DNA of 64,000 bases from positions 180,252 through 244,251 of the forward strand of contig SCFE01000014.1 in assembly GCA_004352715.1 (NCBI GenBank), in the 5' to 3' direction. The position numbers and the translations under genes were made by a program. The stretch is from Hofstenia miamia (lineage: Eukaryota; Xenacoelomorpha; Acoela). Below the pieces are notes generated by a model. It searched no databases, was not told the origin of the DNA, and saw only the letters and a program-made list of their open reading frames with translations. Below are positions 1-12,390 of this stretch, one piece after another (within the stretch, counting starts at the first letter, position 1; each line of letters opens with the position of its first letter).

Positions 1-109
1 TCTTTAGCTACAATTTATTTAATTAGTTTGCAATAATTTGAAATGTTTTTTACTAAGTAGGAAGGGATTATTCTAGATATACATGTCTCTAAAACTTATG
101 AAATTTTAG

Positions 110-243
110 GCATGTAATGAACAGAATCAGCAAGGAATGAACATAGCTGTTCCATTGGTTGACAATGGCAATACACCAACCAATGTGTGTACCTACAGTT
201 CGAAGAGCGGACTTCAACTTGCTTATTCAGCTACAACCACTAG
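110..243 (+). CDS. MRH-domain receptor (M6PR-like), internal exon a
   Basis: Internal coding exon between AAATTTTAG and the donor AG|GTATAT; 134 nt, starting in phase 0 and ending with two spare bases. It encodes a Cys-containing segment (begins ACNEQNQQ, has NVCTYSS and GLQLAYSATTTR) of the kind found in mannose-6-phosphate-receptor homology domains, where spaced cysteines form disulfides and an L-x-Y segment precedes the next strand. The two leftover bases AG join the leading G of the exon at 6147 to make an Arg codon and keep the frame, which is good evidence that the two belong to one gene. The gene starts before the window. Family assignment is by motif pattern only; the exon itself is well supported. 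Confidence 0.6.
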
Positions 244-1194
244 GTATATTGCTACGTGAAAAGTCAGAGACAGAAGTAGGGCTAGTCCGGGGAGCACAAA
301 ATTTGTCAAGAATTTAGGTAAATTGTGCAGTTTCGAAAAAAATCATTTTGGTTTTTTAGAATTCTTGCCAACAGTTAACATAATATAACTATTGACGACA
401 AAGTAGTAAATTAGTGATTAGACACAAATATTCCTAAAAAAAATTTCTGAAAAAGTCAATGTATACATAGTTCTTAGCAAAAATATTATTCTCTGTAAAA
501 TGCAAACGAAGTTGCAACAGGGCGATACCTTGTCCCACTTCTATCTCTGTGTAAACTTGAATGTATTTCTCGATAAAGCTTTCCAATCTGCATTGTTTAT
601 AAGTAGTGTAAGGATAACCAAACAGCACTATAAAAATGCTTTTCATGATATATTAACTTTTTAAGAATATTTATGCAGCATAAAATAATTTTTTCTTGAA
701 TCTATGTCTTAAGATGATACATAATATTATTATCTTTTATGCCACAAAGACTACGTGGTGAATTTAATTGGATAATTTGTCTAATCCTTTGATTAAAATA
801 TGCATAGCTATCAACAATGTTAATTCAATTTGATTGCAGTTGTGATTTTATATTAACCTTAATTGGGTCCCCTACTTAGTTATTGAAGACTATCTCGGCC
901 AGGTTTTTTTCCTTTTTAAAGCCGAGAGGATACTCCAAAAGCAACCTCCCAAAAAATCAGTCCTATTCATTATCAATCAGCGAAACTTTGCATGAATATA
1001 GCTTGCATATGGTTGAATACAAAGAGAAAAAGAAATTCAATATTCTGATACACTAAGGTCAGTGGTTGCTGACGTCAGGAAAGTGATCCTTGTACGAAAA
1101 ATTTAAGAAACATAGCTAACATATAACTAAGTACAAAAGCATCCATTGTATACCTAATTAATGTGTCATATATAAACATTTACTTAACAACTTA
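244..1194. other. Intron sequence, AT-rich, no further gene seen
   Basis: Lies between exons a and b of the receptor-like gene. Short open stretches have no recognisable similarity. The only later landmark is the R2-type retrotransposon that begins near 1195. Confidence 0.5.
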
Positions 1195-3553
1195 TTGATA
1201 TCGGAGATTGAAAAGGTATCTCAAAAAATACATGGGTATTGGCTGAAGAAGTCCACAAGTGTTCATCAGAGACTAGCAGTAGCATTGGAGGAGTGTGTGG
1301 TGAGTGGGTGCCCAGAGTGGATGGTAGTGCGAAGGACATTTCTGATACAGATGGACCCTAAGAAAGGAGTGAGGCAAGCAACTTCAGGCCAATAACATGT
1401 CTGCCAACAACTTGGAAATTGCTAACTTCTGTGATTTCAAGTAGGCTGGCATGTTACTTAGAACAGAACAGGGATGTAGGACAAAGCCGAGAGGATGCAA
1501 AGATCAGTTGTTAATAGAACAGGCAGTAGTGGAGAATTGTAGAAGAAGGAAGACAAACTTAGCAATGGCATGGATAGGCTTCAGGAAGGCATATGACAGC
1601 ATATTGCATAGGTGGGTATTGAGGACGCTAGAGGCCAATGGAGTTTAACGGAAATGGGTTGAGTTTCTAGAGAGGGAGATGAGAAAGTGGCAAACTGAGA
1701 TAGACGGGCACAGGTTGAGGTTTAGCGAGGCATATTTCAGGGAGACAGCTTAGCACCACTACTGTTTGTAGTTAGCTTAATCCCCATCACAGAAAAGTTA
1801 AAGGAGATAGGTATAGGATATAAGTTGGAGAAAAATGGTAGAGCAGTGAGTCACCTGTGGTACATGGACGAACTGAAGATGTATGCTAGTTCAAGGAGGA
1901 TGTTGCAGAAGCAAGTGGAGACATTGGAGAAAGCAAGCAGAAATTCTGGGTTGGAATTTGGATTAGGAAAGTGTGCGACAGTGACAATGACCAGAGGCAA
2001 GTGCATAGATGGAGATGGTTTGAGGACGAGCAGTGGGGATAAGATTGAGAAAATCAAAGAGGGGTACAAGTACTTAGGTGTGATAGAGAAAGATAGAACA
2101 GATCATGAGGAAATGAGGACGAGGTTAAGAAAAGAATACAAGAGGAGAGTAAGGAAGGTACTACAGAAGTCAGCATTGAATGGGCAGAACAGCATAAAGG
2201 CAATTAATACTTGGGCGATACCAGTGTTGAGATATTCGGCAGGAATAGTTAGGTGGAACAAGAATGAACTGAGGGAATTAGACAGGGGGACAAGGAAGAT
2301 ATTAGCAGCAGAGAGAGCATTCAACCTAAATGGAGATGTAGATAGGCTGTACATGGCAAGGCATAAGGGAGGGAAAGGGCTGCTAAGTGTGGAGGAAACT
2401 GTAGAAGCAGAAGCACTAGGGCTAAAGGAATATGTAGAAGAGNNNNNNNNNNNNNNNNNNNNNNNNNNNNNNNNNNNNNNNNNNNNNNNNNNNNNNNNNN
2501 NNNNNNNNNNNNNNNNNNNNNNNNNNNNNNNNNNNNNNNNNNNNNNNNNNNNNNNNNNNNNNNNNNNNNNNNNNNNNNNNNNNNNNNNNNNNNNNNNNNN
2601 NNNNNNNNNNNNNNNNNNNNNNNNNNNNNNNNNNNGCACTAGGGCTAAAGGAATATGTAGAAGAGCAACCTAGAGGATCCCTACTAGAGGTCACTAAGGA
2701 GTTAAGGAAGATAAGAACTGAGAGTGAAGGAAATAAGGTATACCAGAGTAGGATGGAATCAGAGAGACAAACAAGGTATAGGCAGTAGGCAATGCATGGA
2801 GAATACTGGAGGAACACAGAAATGTGTGACAGAGAAGAGAGCAACAAGTGGTTAAAGAAGGCAGGACTGAAGAGAGAAACAGAAGCACTGATAATGGCAG
2901 CACAGGAGCAAGCAATAAGAACAAACTGGGTGAGGAAGCATTTAGACAGAAGAGTAGAATTAATTAATAAGTGTAGGCTATGTAAGAAAGAGGCAGAGAC
3001 AGTAGATCATCTGATAGCAGGGTGTGAGAAGTTGGCACAGAATGAGTATAAGTTCAGGTATGACAAGGTAGGAAGAATGGTACACTGGAGCTTGAGCAGG
3101 CAGCGTGGGTTAGAAGCAGAAGACAAGTGGTATGGGCACAAGCCACAAGGCGTCATAGAAAATGAGAAGGTTAAGATACTGTGGGACTTCAACATACAGA
3201 CAAGCAAGGTGATAAAAGCACGGAGGCCAGATATAGTGGTGGTACACAAAGAGAAAAGATTAGGAACAGTGATAGACATAGCAATACCAAAGGACAGAAA
3301 TGTAGAAAGCAAGGAGAAAGAGAAAATAGACAAGTACAGAGAGTTGGCAGAGGAAATAGAAAGGCTGTGGAAGTTAAAGAAGGTTGAAGTAGTCCCGGTA
3401 GTAGTAGGCGCATTAGGAGCAGTGAGTAAGAAACATAAGAGATACTTGAAGAAGTTGGGAGTGCGAAAGTGGGAAAGAGCGGTAGCACAGAAGGTAGCAT
3501 TGTTAGGTACATCAAGAGTCCTGAGGAAAGCTCTCAGACTCCCTCGGAACTAG
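1195..3553 (+). pseudogene. R2-type non-LTR retrotransposon remnant (RT + restriction-like endonuclease)
   Basis: Decayed LINE reading left to right. In order: a pre-RT segment ending in NFRPITCLP (about 1380-1410, after a frameshift), RT motifs GCKDQLLIEQA and FRKAYDSILH (about 1490-1610), RGIFQGDSLAPLLF (about 1730-1770, after a stop), the catalytic box near 1860 reading YMDE instead of the expected Y/F-x-D-D, then a CCHC segment (CRLCKKEAETVDHLIAGC, about 2965-3030) and a PD-(D/E)xK-type endonuclease core (RRPDIVVV and IDIAIPKD, about 3220-3300). An RT followed by CCHC and this endonuclease is the layout of R2/NeSL-class LINEs. Frameshifts, in-frame stops (for example after RYRQ near 2786) and the lost second Asp show it is dead. 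The 5' end is truncated. A short AATAATAGTAATAAT tail follows the coding part at about 3605. Confidence 0.85.
2443..2635. other. Assembly gap of 193 N that is probably not real
   Basis: The 30 bases before the gap (2413-2442, starting GCACTAGGGCTAAAGG) are repeated exactly after it (2636-2665). Collapsing the two copies keeps the retrotransposon frame open across the join. The gap is therefore best read as an unmerged overlap, not missing sequence. Confidence 0.8.
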
Positions 3554-3895
3554 TGAGTTCCCCGGCTGAGAGGAATACCAGCATGAAGCTGTGCGAAGTA
3601 CGAAATAATAGTAATAATGAATTCTACCTCTAAAGGGTATAAAAATAAAAAACAAAATTAAACAAAATAATAAAAATACTAGAGGAAGTAAGGTTTTCTA
3701 TGACAGTTGCAGAATGGAAAGAGATTATATTTACATAAGATTATAGTAGAAAGCAAAGAGTTTAAAAGTAAATTTAGGATATTAGATTTAAATTTAAAAG
3801 TACGTGCCTAAAGATCAATATCTAGATTTTTAAATATGAAATTTGCTCGAGGAATGATACAAAAAAGTAGTTATGATTTATGAATTAAAAGAGAT

Positions 3896-5478
3896 TTAAA
3901 GATAGATATTTTGATGAACGGGAATTAAAGGTGCTTGAGGAAAGTGAAAGATTACGATAAAGTCATAGCTTCCAATAAGTAGTTTATTAAGGAAAATAAA
4001 ATCAAGATATTTTAAGAAAAGATTTATTGGAAGACGCTTGGCTTCAAAGAGAAATATTTCGAATGAGGAATTTGAATAGTAGAACCAACGAAGAGCCCGA
4101 TGTAGTATACGGACTATTTTTAAGGCAGAAGAAGAATCAAAAATCCAGCACTGTGAAGCATAGCTTAGAGATGACAAGCAGTGTTTTAAAAAGCAAGCAT
4201 TTGTTTGAATAGTGAATAGACTTGGGTATTACAGATTTCAGGTAAAACAAAGAAGAGAACGCTTTTATCTTTTTAATTCCTCAGTCACGTTACTTCATGT
4301 TTAAAACGAATTTCAAAGGTAGATAATGTAATAATAGGAGATAAAACAAAACAAGAGGCTTTCACATTTTGGCGTATTGAAAGAAATATGATTATTAATA
4401 AACCATTGTAATGCATTGTCATCAGAAGTTTGAAGGTCGTTCAAGTTTGCAGAAAAAATTCGGATATCATCAGCATATAGCATACACATGGAATTTTTTG
4501 AAAAATGCATTTAATGGAATCGTCAATGAATATTAGAAAAAGAAGATCCCCAAGAATTGAGCCTTGGAGGACACCAGGAGAGATAGGAATTCAAGAAGAA
4601 ATGATGGAAAATGCGGATTACTTGAGATTGATTAGAAAGTTAACTAGAAATAAGATTAACAAAATCAGCATCAATACCGAAATTTTCTATTTTGCAAATA
4701 ATTAGAGTGCGATATTTTATAGAAGGCTTTGCTAAAATCTGGATAAATGGATGAGAAACTGTTTTAATCAACATTTTGAAAAGTAGAATCAAGAAATTTT
4801 AGAATGGAATTAACAGTAGATTTACCTAGACATAAATCCAAATTGAAATGGTGACAAAAGTTTGCGAATGATTTGATAAATGGCTTTTAAAATAATTCTT
4901 TTAAAAATTAAGGAAACATGAGAGAGTAGAGATTTGACGATAAGAAGAACATAAATTTTTTGGTAAATTCTTATCAGAATTGGAATGACTACTGAAGCTT
5001 TCCAAGGTGCAGGATAAGTTGCTGTTAAAATAATTGACCTAAATATGAAAAAAGAAGAGGCAATGTTTTTAAATAAAATGGGGCTTAAATTATCATAAGG
5101 AGAAGTGAGACATTTTATCGCAGTTAGAAGTGTATAAATAAACTGAGGCGTAAATGAATTAAGAATAATATCAGAAGCATTGATGAATGTATAACTGAAG
5201 AAGATGATGATGGAAGTTGGTCTGAGAAAACAGAACAGAAGTATTTGTTGAAATGATCAGCAATATTTTGCGGAGATAATGCAGAAATGTTGTTATATGA
5301 TAAAGTAGAAGGCAAAGATTGAGGTTTTGATAAAGCTTTGAAATACTTATGGCAGGAGTTTATGAAAAGAAATTGATAAACAAAATTTTGTCAAGTTCAA
5401 TTGAGTCTGAAAAATCAGAAGCTAATGCCGAAATTTTATATAGAAAAAATGCTTTAACAGATGGGTGAAGAGATTAGC

Positions 5479-5480
<2 letters not shown>
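3896..5480 (-). mobile_element. CR1/Jockey-like LINE remnant
   Basis: Reads right to left. A linker with DHFNKYFCSVFSDQLPSS (about 5240-5200) precedes RT; then GVLQGSILGDLLFLIFIDD (about 4575-4515) and, after a frameshift, the catalytic box MLYADDIRIF (about 4487-4455) followed by FNTPKCESLLF. The C-terminal part (SYASQCWIFDSS and KRLPINLFLKYLDF, 4177-3960) matches the tail region of Jockey/CR1 RT proteins. Multiple frameshifts and stops; no endonuclease domain is visible, so the copy is 5' truncated, probably at the TA tract at 5482. Confidence 0.75.
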
Positions 5481-5481
<1 letters not shown>

Positions 5482-5514
<33 letters not shown>

Positions 5515-5700
5515 ATATAACTTTTTGAGATTGTTTAGTTACTTAATAGATATGGTGACTCTGTAGGTATGGCTGTTAATACATTGCGGTGGCCCAAGNA
5601 TATATATATATATATATATATATATATTCTTTTCAACGCTGTTTAGATAAACTATCAATAGTTAATTGTAAATGTTTACTTCAATGAGGACTATCTTATG
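5482..5700. repeat. Two (TA)n tracts with a one-base N, then a LINE 3'-UTR-like scrap
   Basis: (TA)n at 5482-5512 and 5600-5627 flank a short unique piece. A single N at 5599 sits at the edge of the second tract, so this is an assembly join. Bases 5632-5700 resemble the 3' UTR of the CR1-like family at 30540-30615 (shared pattern of GCTGTTTAGATAAACTATCA and a terminal CTATCTTAT). Confidence 0.55.
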
Positions 5701-6146
5701 GATATACTTAATTCATTATTAAGACTTGGTAAACATAACGATGTACAATCTCCGACAATAAGAAGGGCAATAGAAATATTAATTCATGTCTGCTGAAAAA
5801 TTCATAAAGTGTTCAGGTCATTTTGATGCTCTAAAATATCTTAAGATAAAAATTGGATAAATAGACCCATTAAATTTAACACAAAAACATATGTTACAAT
5901 ATGAGAAACATTGATTAAGATTTATAAAAATATGTTATTTATGTCTTGCAGATTCATAGAAAGAAGCTTTATTTGTTAGCCTTTTTTCAGTTTAAATGAT
6001 ATTTGTTTTAATGCTTATTTTAAATGAATGTAGTATAATAAATATATTATGTAATGTAATGTGTAAATTCCAAAGTTCCACTAATTAAATTACGCTTGGT
6101 TTGAAATTAAACTGGTAATCTTATTCCATCAATTGAGTTTTTTTAG

Positions 6147-6237
6147 GCAAGTAACAGTGATTTTTCATTGCCAAAATTCCGATAGCTATTCATTTACAGT
6201 AAACACAAAACCTGTCGCAACCGGAGTTCAGCATTAT
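6147..6237 (+). CDS. MRH-domain receptor (M6PR-like), internal exon b
   Basis: A 91-nt exon with acceptor TTTTTTTAG|G and donor TAT|GTAAGT. Only one frame is open: it starts with the third base of an Arg codon begun in exon a and ends in phase 0 after a Tyr. The peptide contains QVTVIFHCQNSDSYSFTV, a beta-strand/Cys/beta-strand pattern typical of MRH domains (V-x-I/L-x-C, then Y-x-F). The phase match with exon a supports the gene model. An exon carrying the last luminal cysteine should lie between here and 12267; I could not identify it. Confidence 0.55.
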
Positions 6238-7285
6238 GTAAGTAGTCAATATTAAATGGTATCTATATTTACAGATTTTATGTCAAATTTAAGTTGTTTA
6301 AACTACGATTTAGCAATACGTATTTTGCGTAGACATTAAAACAATATCACAAATCATGATTATGTATTATAATGAAACATTAAAATTTATTTGCACTCTA
6401 CAAATGTTTTCTTAAAATGTTGGCTTATTGAGTGAATCAGGCATATTATTAATCATAAAAGCATGAGAAAATAATATATGTTTTATTCTTTAATGTGTGT
6501 TCATGCAAATCATTTTTTGCAATTCCATTTTGCAAATAGTTACATGTAATTCGATAATAACGGTATTTTAAAAATTATTTTTAGCTGTCTAAGCTTACTA
6601 AAAATATACTATCTTATCTTATCTCATTCTATATGCTGGATTCACATTGAAGACTGTGATGGATTTCATTAGTTAATTTTCATCTAATCATTACTCATAA
6701 GCTCCTTAAATTTGATAAATACCAATATTTGTTAAGTAAGCATGTCTACTGATTTTGAAAAAAAATTAAAATTCACCGGCATCCATTTCTTAATAACGAA
6801 TAATTAAAAATCAAGTTGTGTCACAGTTTTTTAAAAAATCAAGCAATTGTTGCAGCAATACAAGCAAAGAAAATGATGCAATGCCAGCATTGAAATCTAA
6901 AAACTACACAAAAGTAGACTATTGGGCAATGCAACAATTCTATAAAATAAGTTTCTGTACATATGAGCCATTGAAAAATGGTTCATCCCTTCAGAGATGA
7001 TAAGATGTTTAGGAAATTGTTGGTGTCATTCGGCTCAGGACACTTCCAGTATACCTTTCTTCCAAGGTCATAATTCACCTAATTAAATCTCGAAATTCAC
7101 TCCCAGGGGTGAATTTCAACCCCTCAATGAGAACCCCTAAATTAACAGTATTTTGTTTAATGCATCTTGATTTTAGACATTCTACATTGGTAATAAACAA
7201 ACATGCAGTATTAATACTTCATCCGGAATGAGCATTGGAGGTATTCTACTTATAGTGTAAGATATTTTTGTTCATTTTAAAAAGT

Positions 7286-7288
<3 letters not shown>

Positions 7289-7331
<43 letters not shown>
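7289..7331. repeat. (TA)n tract at the 3' end of a PLE
   Basis: Perfect TA repeat directly abutting the 3' end of the minus-strand Penelope-like copy at 7332-8330. Confidence 0.9.
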
Positions 7332-7335
<4 letters not shown>

Positions 7336-8330
7336 CTCTTGAATACTAATCTTCTTTATCATTTTATGAAAAAACAACGAAAATTTTAATTGAAAGTACT
7401 TTTGGTACTTTCTGTACCATCGTCAGTCAAAAACAAAAATTATTTGGTGGTAGAAACAAACTAAAATAAGTGAAGAGTTTGATTACATTTTGTATTTAAA
7501 TTAGTTTTCTTTTTCTTAATACAAATTGATTCTGCGATCTTGGTGCATTTGTGTTTTATTAAAATATTAAAGTCAGATGTTGATGCTTTATGTATATTCG
7601 AGTGCATATAAATTTCTGATTGTAAGTGTCCATATAGATGTTCTGCAATTTGCGTCTTCAAATGTTTTTTGGTTTCACCAATGTAGACAATGTCACACTT
7701 CTTACAATTATTTTTGTAAACAATTGGTGAAACCGAAAGTTTTTGAATTGGATCTTTGTTACTAATTAAATTTGATGTTTTTTCCGAATTTGAAATTGAT
7801 GTAATTCTTGATTTCCTTAGTTTTCTATTTAAATTATATAAAGATTTCGTAAGAAGTGCTTCGTGCGGTTTAATAAAAAGTAGTTTAAAAAATATATGAT
7901 GGCAGAGTTTCTTTTGATGTTTTTTGCAATAACTTTTCAGGATACCTAGTAGATCTTAGATTTTCAAATATTATGTCAAAAGCCTTTGTAAGTACATTGT
8001 AGTTAGATGATAGTAAAACAGCTCTTCTAAACAAGTTTTTCGGAATTGAATGTTTATATTTATTATCACGGTATGATTGAAATGGTATATATAATCCGGT
8101 GTTAGTAGGTTTTCTAAAATCAGATGTTTCAAATCCCATTGATGTATTTTTCAATTTTGCATCTAAAAAATTTATTGAATCTTATTTTTCATATTCACAA
8201 GTAAATTTAATTTCACTTAGTTGAGAATTAACATAAAAAGAAACATTGATGCATAATTTTCGTTTTCCATCGAAAGACAAAATATCATCGACATAAGGTT
8301 TGTAATAAAATGGTGATGTTCTTAAGCTCA
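7332..8330 (-). mobile_element. Penelope-like element, 5'-truncated (RT C-terminal half + GIY-YIG)
   Basis: Reads right to left. It begins inside RT at the catalytic box (YVDDILSFDGKR, about 8310-8270), continues with FLDAKLKN, NTGLYIPFQSYRDNKYKHSIPK (thumb region, about 8105-8040) and RSTRYPEKLLQK, then the GIY-YIG endonuclease: CKKCDIVYIGETKKHL (about 7705-7655) with AEHLYGHL and TKIAESICI. GIY-YIG fused after RT is the hallmark of endonuclease-bearing PLEs. Frameshifts and stops separate the parts, so it is inactive. A hammerhead-like hairpin lies 3' at 7400-7427 and a TA tract follows. Confidence 0.85.
7400..7427 (-). ncRNA. Hammerhead-core-like hairpin of PLE 3' region (degenerate)
   Basis: Minus strand reads CTGACGA, one T, stem GGTAC / loop AGAAA / stem GTACC, then AAAAG. 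This is the shared PLE 3' motif; here the GAAAC segment is mutated to AAAAG, so self-cleavage is unlikely. Confidence 0.4.
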
Positions 8331-8340
8331 ACTTTATACA

Positions 8341-11300
8341 GGACGTGCATATGCATAGTCAGGTTCAGTCTTTGCTAGCAAACATTGTTCTCTTTCATTT
8401 GCAACACTGAGTTGTTTCAAAGATATGTTGCCACAGGTTTACTACAAATATGCACAACCTAATCAAAATTCACAGCAGCAATGCTTACATAAGCTATTAC
8501 CCATTATGCATTTTGTGCAAAATTGCTTTTGCATTGCCTTTTAAACGAAAAGTATCTCGATTGTAAACGCAACTACAATAGGGAGAATGTTTGTCGCATC
8601 TTCAAACTACCAAAAAACCCTACCCTAGCACAATACATGGATAAATGTTATACCACCTTTAGTAGATTAGAAAATTCAAGATCACAAATTATTCTTTGTG
8701 TGGGAAAGTAAAGAAAGTATGACCCTCTTCAACTTAATGTGCCCAAATTTTGCATAGCAACTCCAAACTGCAAGCCATGTACAAGCAATCAAGGTGATAC
8801 ACAACTTTACCATTTTCTTTCAAAGAATCATGTTTTATTGTTTTTAACTTCCATCCTAAAAGCGCTTAAAGAAAGAACTGCACCATTAACTTCTTAGCGC
8901 TCCAATGAAAGCATATGCTGCAGATCTATCTCTGATAGACTGGAAAAGTTTTCTTCGTTTCTACAATATTAGACAAGGCATGAAGATTAACAATAAATCT
9001 CAGAAAATCAAAATCAAAATTCCTTGCTGTGCTATTCTTCACCCAAAAAAAACAGGTTATATTCTTTTCTCAATTTTTGGAATATATTTAATATACACTG
9101 TCCTTCCCTTGACCATTCTTACGAGCGCAATTTATCTAAGATAAGGGACAGTCTTGAGAATATCATAACGTATTGCAATAATAGCAAAGTTAGGACAAGA
9201 CTGATCTTTCTTAGATAGCAGTTGGAGTTAAATACAAGAGATAACTACAATATAAATGGTTATTGTACTGGAACTTATTTGTATTGCAAATGTTCCTATA
9301 TCATCTTAAAGGAAAATGTTCGCCTACTCAACAAGCGGAAGCTCCAAATGTTTGTTTCATGAATTGATGTGAACTCAGTGCTTCCTCGCATGTTCAGTAC
9401 GCTTGAAGAGAAGACATCGAATTGTATTTTGCTTATTAATGAAATTAAGATTAGACCTCGGAATACTATTTGCAGTTGATACTTGAGCAATAATAAAGAG
9501 TCCATCATCCCTATTTTGTGTAAAAATTTAGATGTTGCAAGGTGTTCATCACTTATACTGAAGAATTATTTTACCCCGTCGTCGACTATAAATACCCAAT
9601 TTTAAATTCAATGTTGAAGTTGAATGTTTTGCCAAAGTGGAGGAAACCAGAGGAAAAATAATTGGCCTAATAAACGACAATCACAACTCTAACCAAATAT
9701 ATTACAAGCAGCTTCACATGAGTGACCACAAAGAGAATTGGCTAGCAACACATACAATTGACTGTTTGAAATGTATCAGGAATAACTGTGCGACTGTAGC
9801 CTGTAGCATCCTTCTTGCAACATTTTGAGATATTGAGTTAAATTTATTCACATCAGATGCCTTTAGAATGCTGGCTTGTCTTTGATACAACTGCATCAAT
9901 CACATTGCCATCATTTGAGCTGTGTGTTTGTGGAACATGGTCTTGAGCAAAAACTCCAAGTGACGTTGATGAATCCTATGAAATAACATCATTATCTACT
10001 CACTACATTTCAATTCATGCATTTGGATGTCCAAGCCATGAAATTCCCCTCCAGCCTAAGGTGCTATTCCAAACTAATATATAGACTTTTATTTCTGTGT
10101 CAAATCGTTAAGTTTACTAATCTCTAACAGATTCTCTTCTAGACAGCAAATGATTGTCCACCTGAGTAAAAGGCTTACTTAAATTTATTGTTATTTTGTT
10201 TTAATATATAAAATTTTTTTAATAATTAGTAAGAAAACAATTAGCAGCTCTACCAGTGGCTTATGCACGGAGGCATTGAGGAATGCCTCCCAATCAGGTT
10301 TTCAAAGAGGACTTTTTTGGCTAAATGAAAAAAATTAGGTTAAACGATTAAAAATTTTAAAAACTAAGGTATTAAAATGCATTTTTAGTGTCTATTTTCA
10401 ATAATTTGGAGTGAAGCATTTCACTACTTGTATTATTTTTTATAAAATGTTAGTGGCCTTCACTAGCAAAGACGTATGATATGCAAAGTTCATAACGCAT
10501 TATTTTACACATAATTTCTTAAGTGCATGTTCTAGACAAAAACTTCATAAGCTATGCAATGTAGCCGATAACTATTTTTAGCAATTATTCAGCCTAGAAC
10601 AAGCTCGGTTTGAGTAATCTCCACTCATATTAGTCGAAAAATTCATTGAAAATTGAAATGATAAGTAGAACTACATGCATTCACTTTTTCAATGCTGCTG
10701 GTAAGAAATTATCAGCTCAAATGCAATGATTTAACTAAAACACTATCTGTATCTGAGAGATAATAATGACACTTGTAAGCCACATTCGAGCCAAATTATT
10801 TGCCATTTGTGTGTTCAAGGATTCGATTAGTTGCTTCAAATAATTCCTTTAGAGTTACATAACAAATAAGTAAATGGCGACAAACACAAAAAACTTAAAT
10901 ATACAGACTTGATAAGTGTATTGCCAAAATTCATAATTTATTTAACGCTTTTTTAATAAAGCTTTTGGCAGATGAATTAGCTACCTGCTAGGAATATTGC
11001 GCATATATTTCCCAAGCGTTGGAAATATTTCTACAATATTATCAACAAAAGAGTGAAACGATATAAGAATCAATCAATCAATCCTCTCCATCAACACACT
11101 TAAAGAACTGCGAAACAAAACTTGCTTAAAAATGGCAATTTATAACTAAAAATCATAGAATCAATCTAATAATGGACCGAGTCTGATCAAAGAAATAATA
11201 TAAATATAATATGCTATTATATGAAAATACTTTTCATCATAAGTCCACTGTTGACTTTTGGTAGCTTACAATAACGCACATTCATGAGTGCATAAAAGAA

Positions 11301-12266
11301 CGTCACATGAAACAATGTGTAAAATCTATTTTTAGTTCACCCATCCGCTAGAATAACATGTGATAGAATCACATATGCTTAGAAGTAACTGTGCAAAACT
11401 TGTGAAAATGTTAATCATGTTTTTATTGATCAGAGTGAGCTCCAAGTGTATTCAAAGTCTTTTTTTGCAATGAGTTGCTACCAATCATCGTAGGGTTTGG
11501 ATTTTTTTCAAACGTGTGCTGAAATAGTCATTGGAGATCTTGATACATTCAATAAGCAATGAACATGCTGATGATTATGTCGACACTGATAAAAATGAAG
11601 CTCCCATAACAATCAGGGAAATTTCAATAATGAAAGGAATGTGAGTGTTTATATGAAGCCTCTAAAACTGAAAATGAATTGTCTGAAAGGAAAACTGAGT
11701 GCTATATCAATTTTTGAAAGGGTCTACACCATACAACACAACAACTATCTGTACATAAGTAAAACATCCTTGCACAAATGCCTATTAACTTTGAAATAAA
11801 TGCAATTTCCTACAGTGTTGCTATTAATAGTTTAAATTGATAACTGTTGTAATATATTTGTATCGGAAAAAGTTTGATAATATCACTTGTCGAATCGTGT
11901 TGAAAAATACTATATGCTTGATCATTAAGTGCATCGACAGACCTAGAAATATTAGTTAATGTTTTTTGTTTAATTTTACTGAAGATACATGAAAAAATTC
12001 AATAGAGTTTTATGCAGACTTTAATAATAATAAATTTCTCTAAAATAGTTTGGCATACTATTTATTACATTTAGTTCATTTGTCCATCTCAAACATTATA
12101 ACGCTATTCAAACGCTTTTATCTCTGTAACTATAAACAAATATATTTAAGGTTGAAAACATAAATTCGTGAAACATACATAGTCTCCAATAGTTATTAAT
12201 TATAGAGTAATTGTTTGCTAGCTTAAAATGTGGTTAAGTCAAAACTTAAAGTTATGAGTTATTTAG
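8341..12266. other. Receptor-gene intron with unassigned, partly coding-like debris
   Basis: Holds several short plus-strand open stretches (8523-8711, 8905-9218, 9637-9828) that look like one decayed reading frame broken by stops, but I recognise no motif. A perfect 9-bp hairpin (GGAGGCATT / AATGCCTCC) lies at about 10269-10290. Around 11076-11165 there is a short segment similar to the PLE-related piece at 15595-15720. The rest is AT-rich without visible features. Confidence 0.35.
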
Positions 12267-12390
12267 AATGTTGGTAGTGTTTGTTGTATATTTCATTGTC
12301 ATGGGTGCTTTTAAGTACACCAGAGGTGCAAGAGGTCTTGAAATAGTTCCGAATTTGGAAATGTGGTTACATGCACCAGGAAATATTTGG
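12267..12390 (+). CDS. MRH-domain receptor (M6PR-like), transmembrane/juxtamembrane exon c
   Basis: A 124-nt exon between GAGTTATTTAG and the strong donor TGG|GTAAGT. The 41 residues are the end of a hydrophobic membrane segment (VVFVVYFIVMGAF) followed by KYTRGARGLEIVPNLEMW. A membrane helix followed by a basic patch and G-A-[KR]-G-x-E-x-x-P-x-L-x-x-W is what the cation-dependent mannose-6-phosphate receptor shows just inside the membrane, where it leads into the cytosolic sorting tail. It starts in phase 2-dependent frame and ends in phase 0. Together with exons a and b this suggests a type I lysosomal-enzyme receptor. Downstream tail exons were not found. Confidence 0.6.

Noticed and set aside
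3007-3515. Two minus-strand open frames over 100 codons
   Set aside because: Antisense shadows of the R2-type element; biased low-complexity Leu/Ser/Pro composition.
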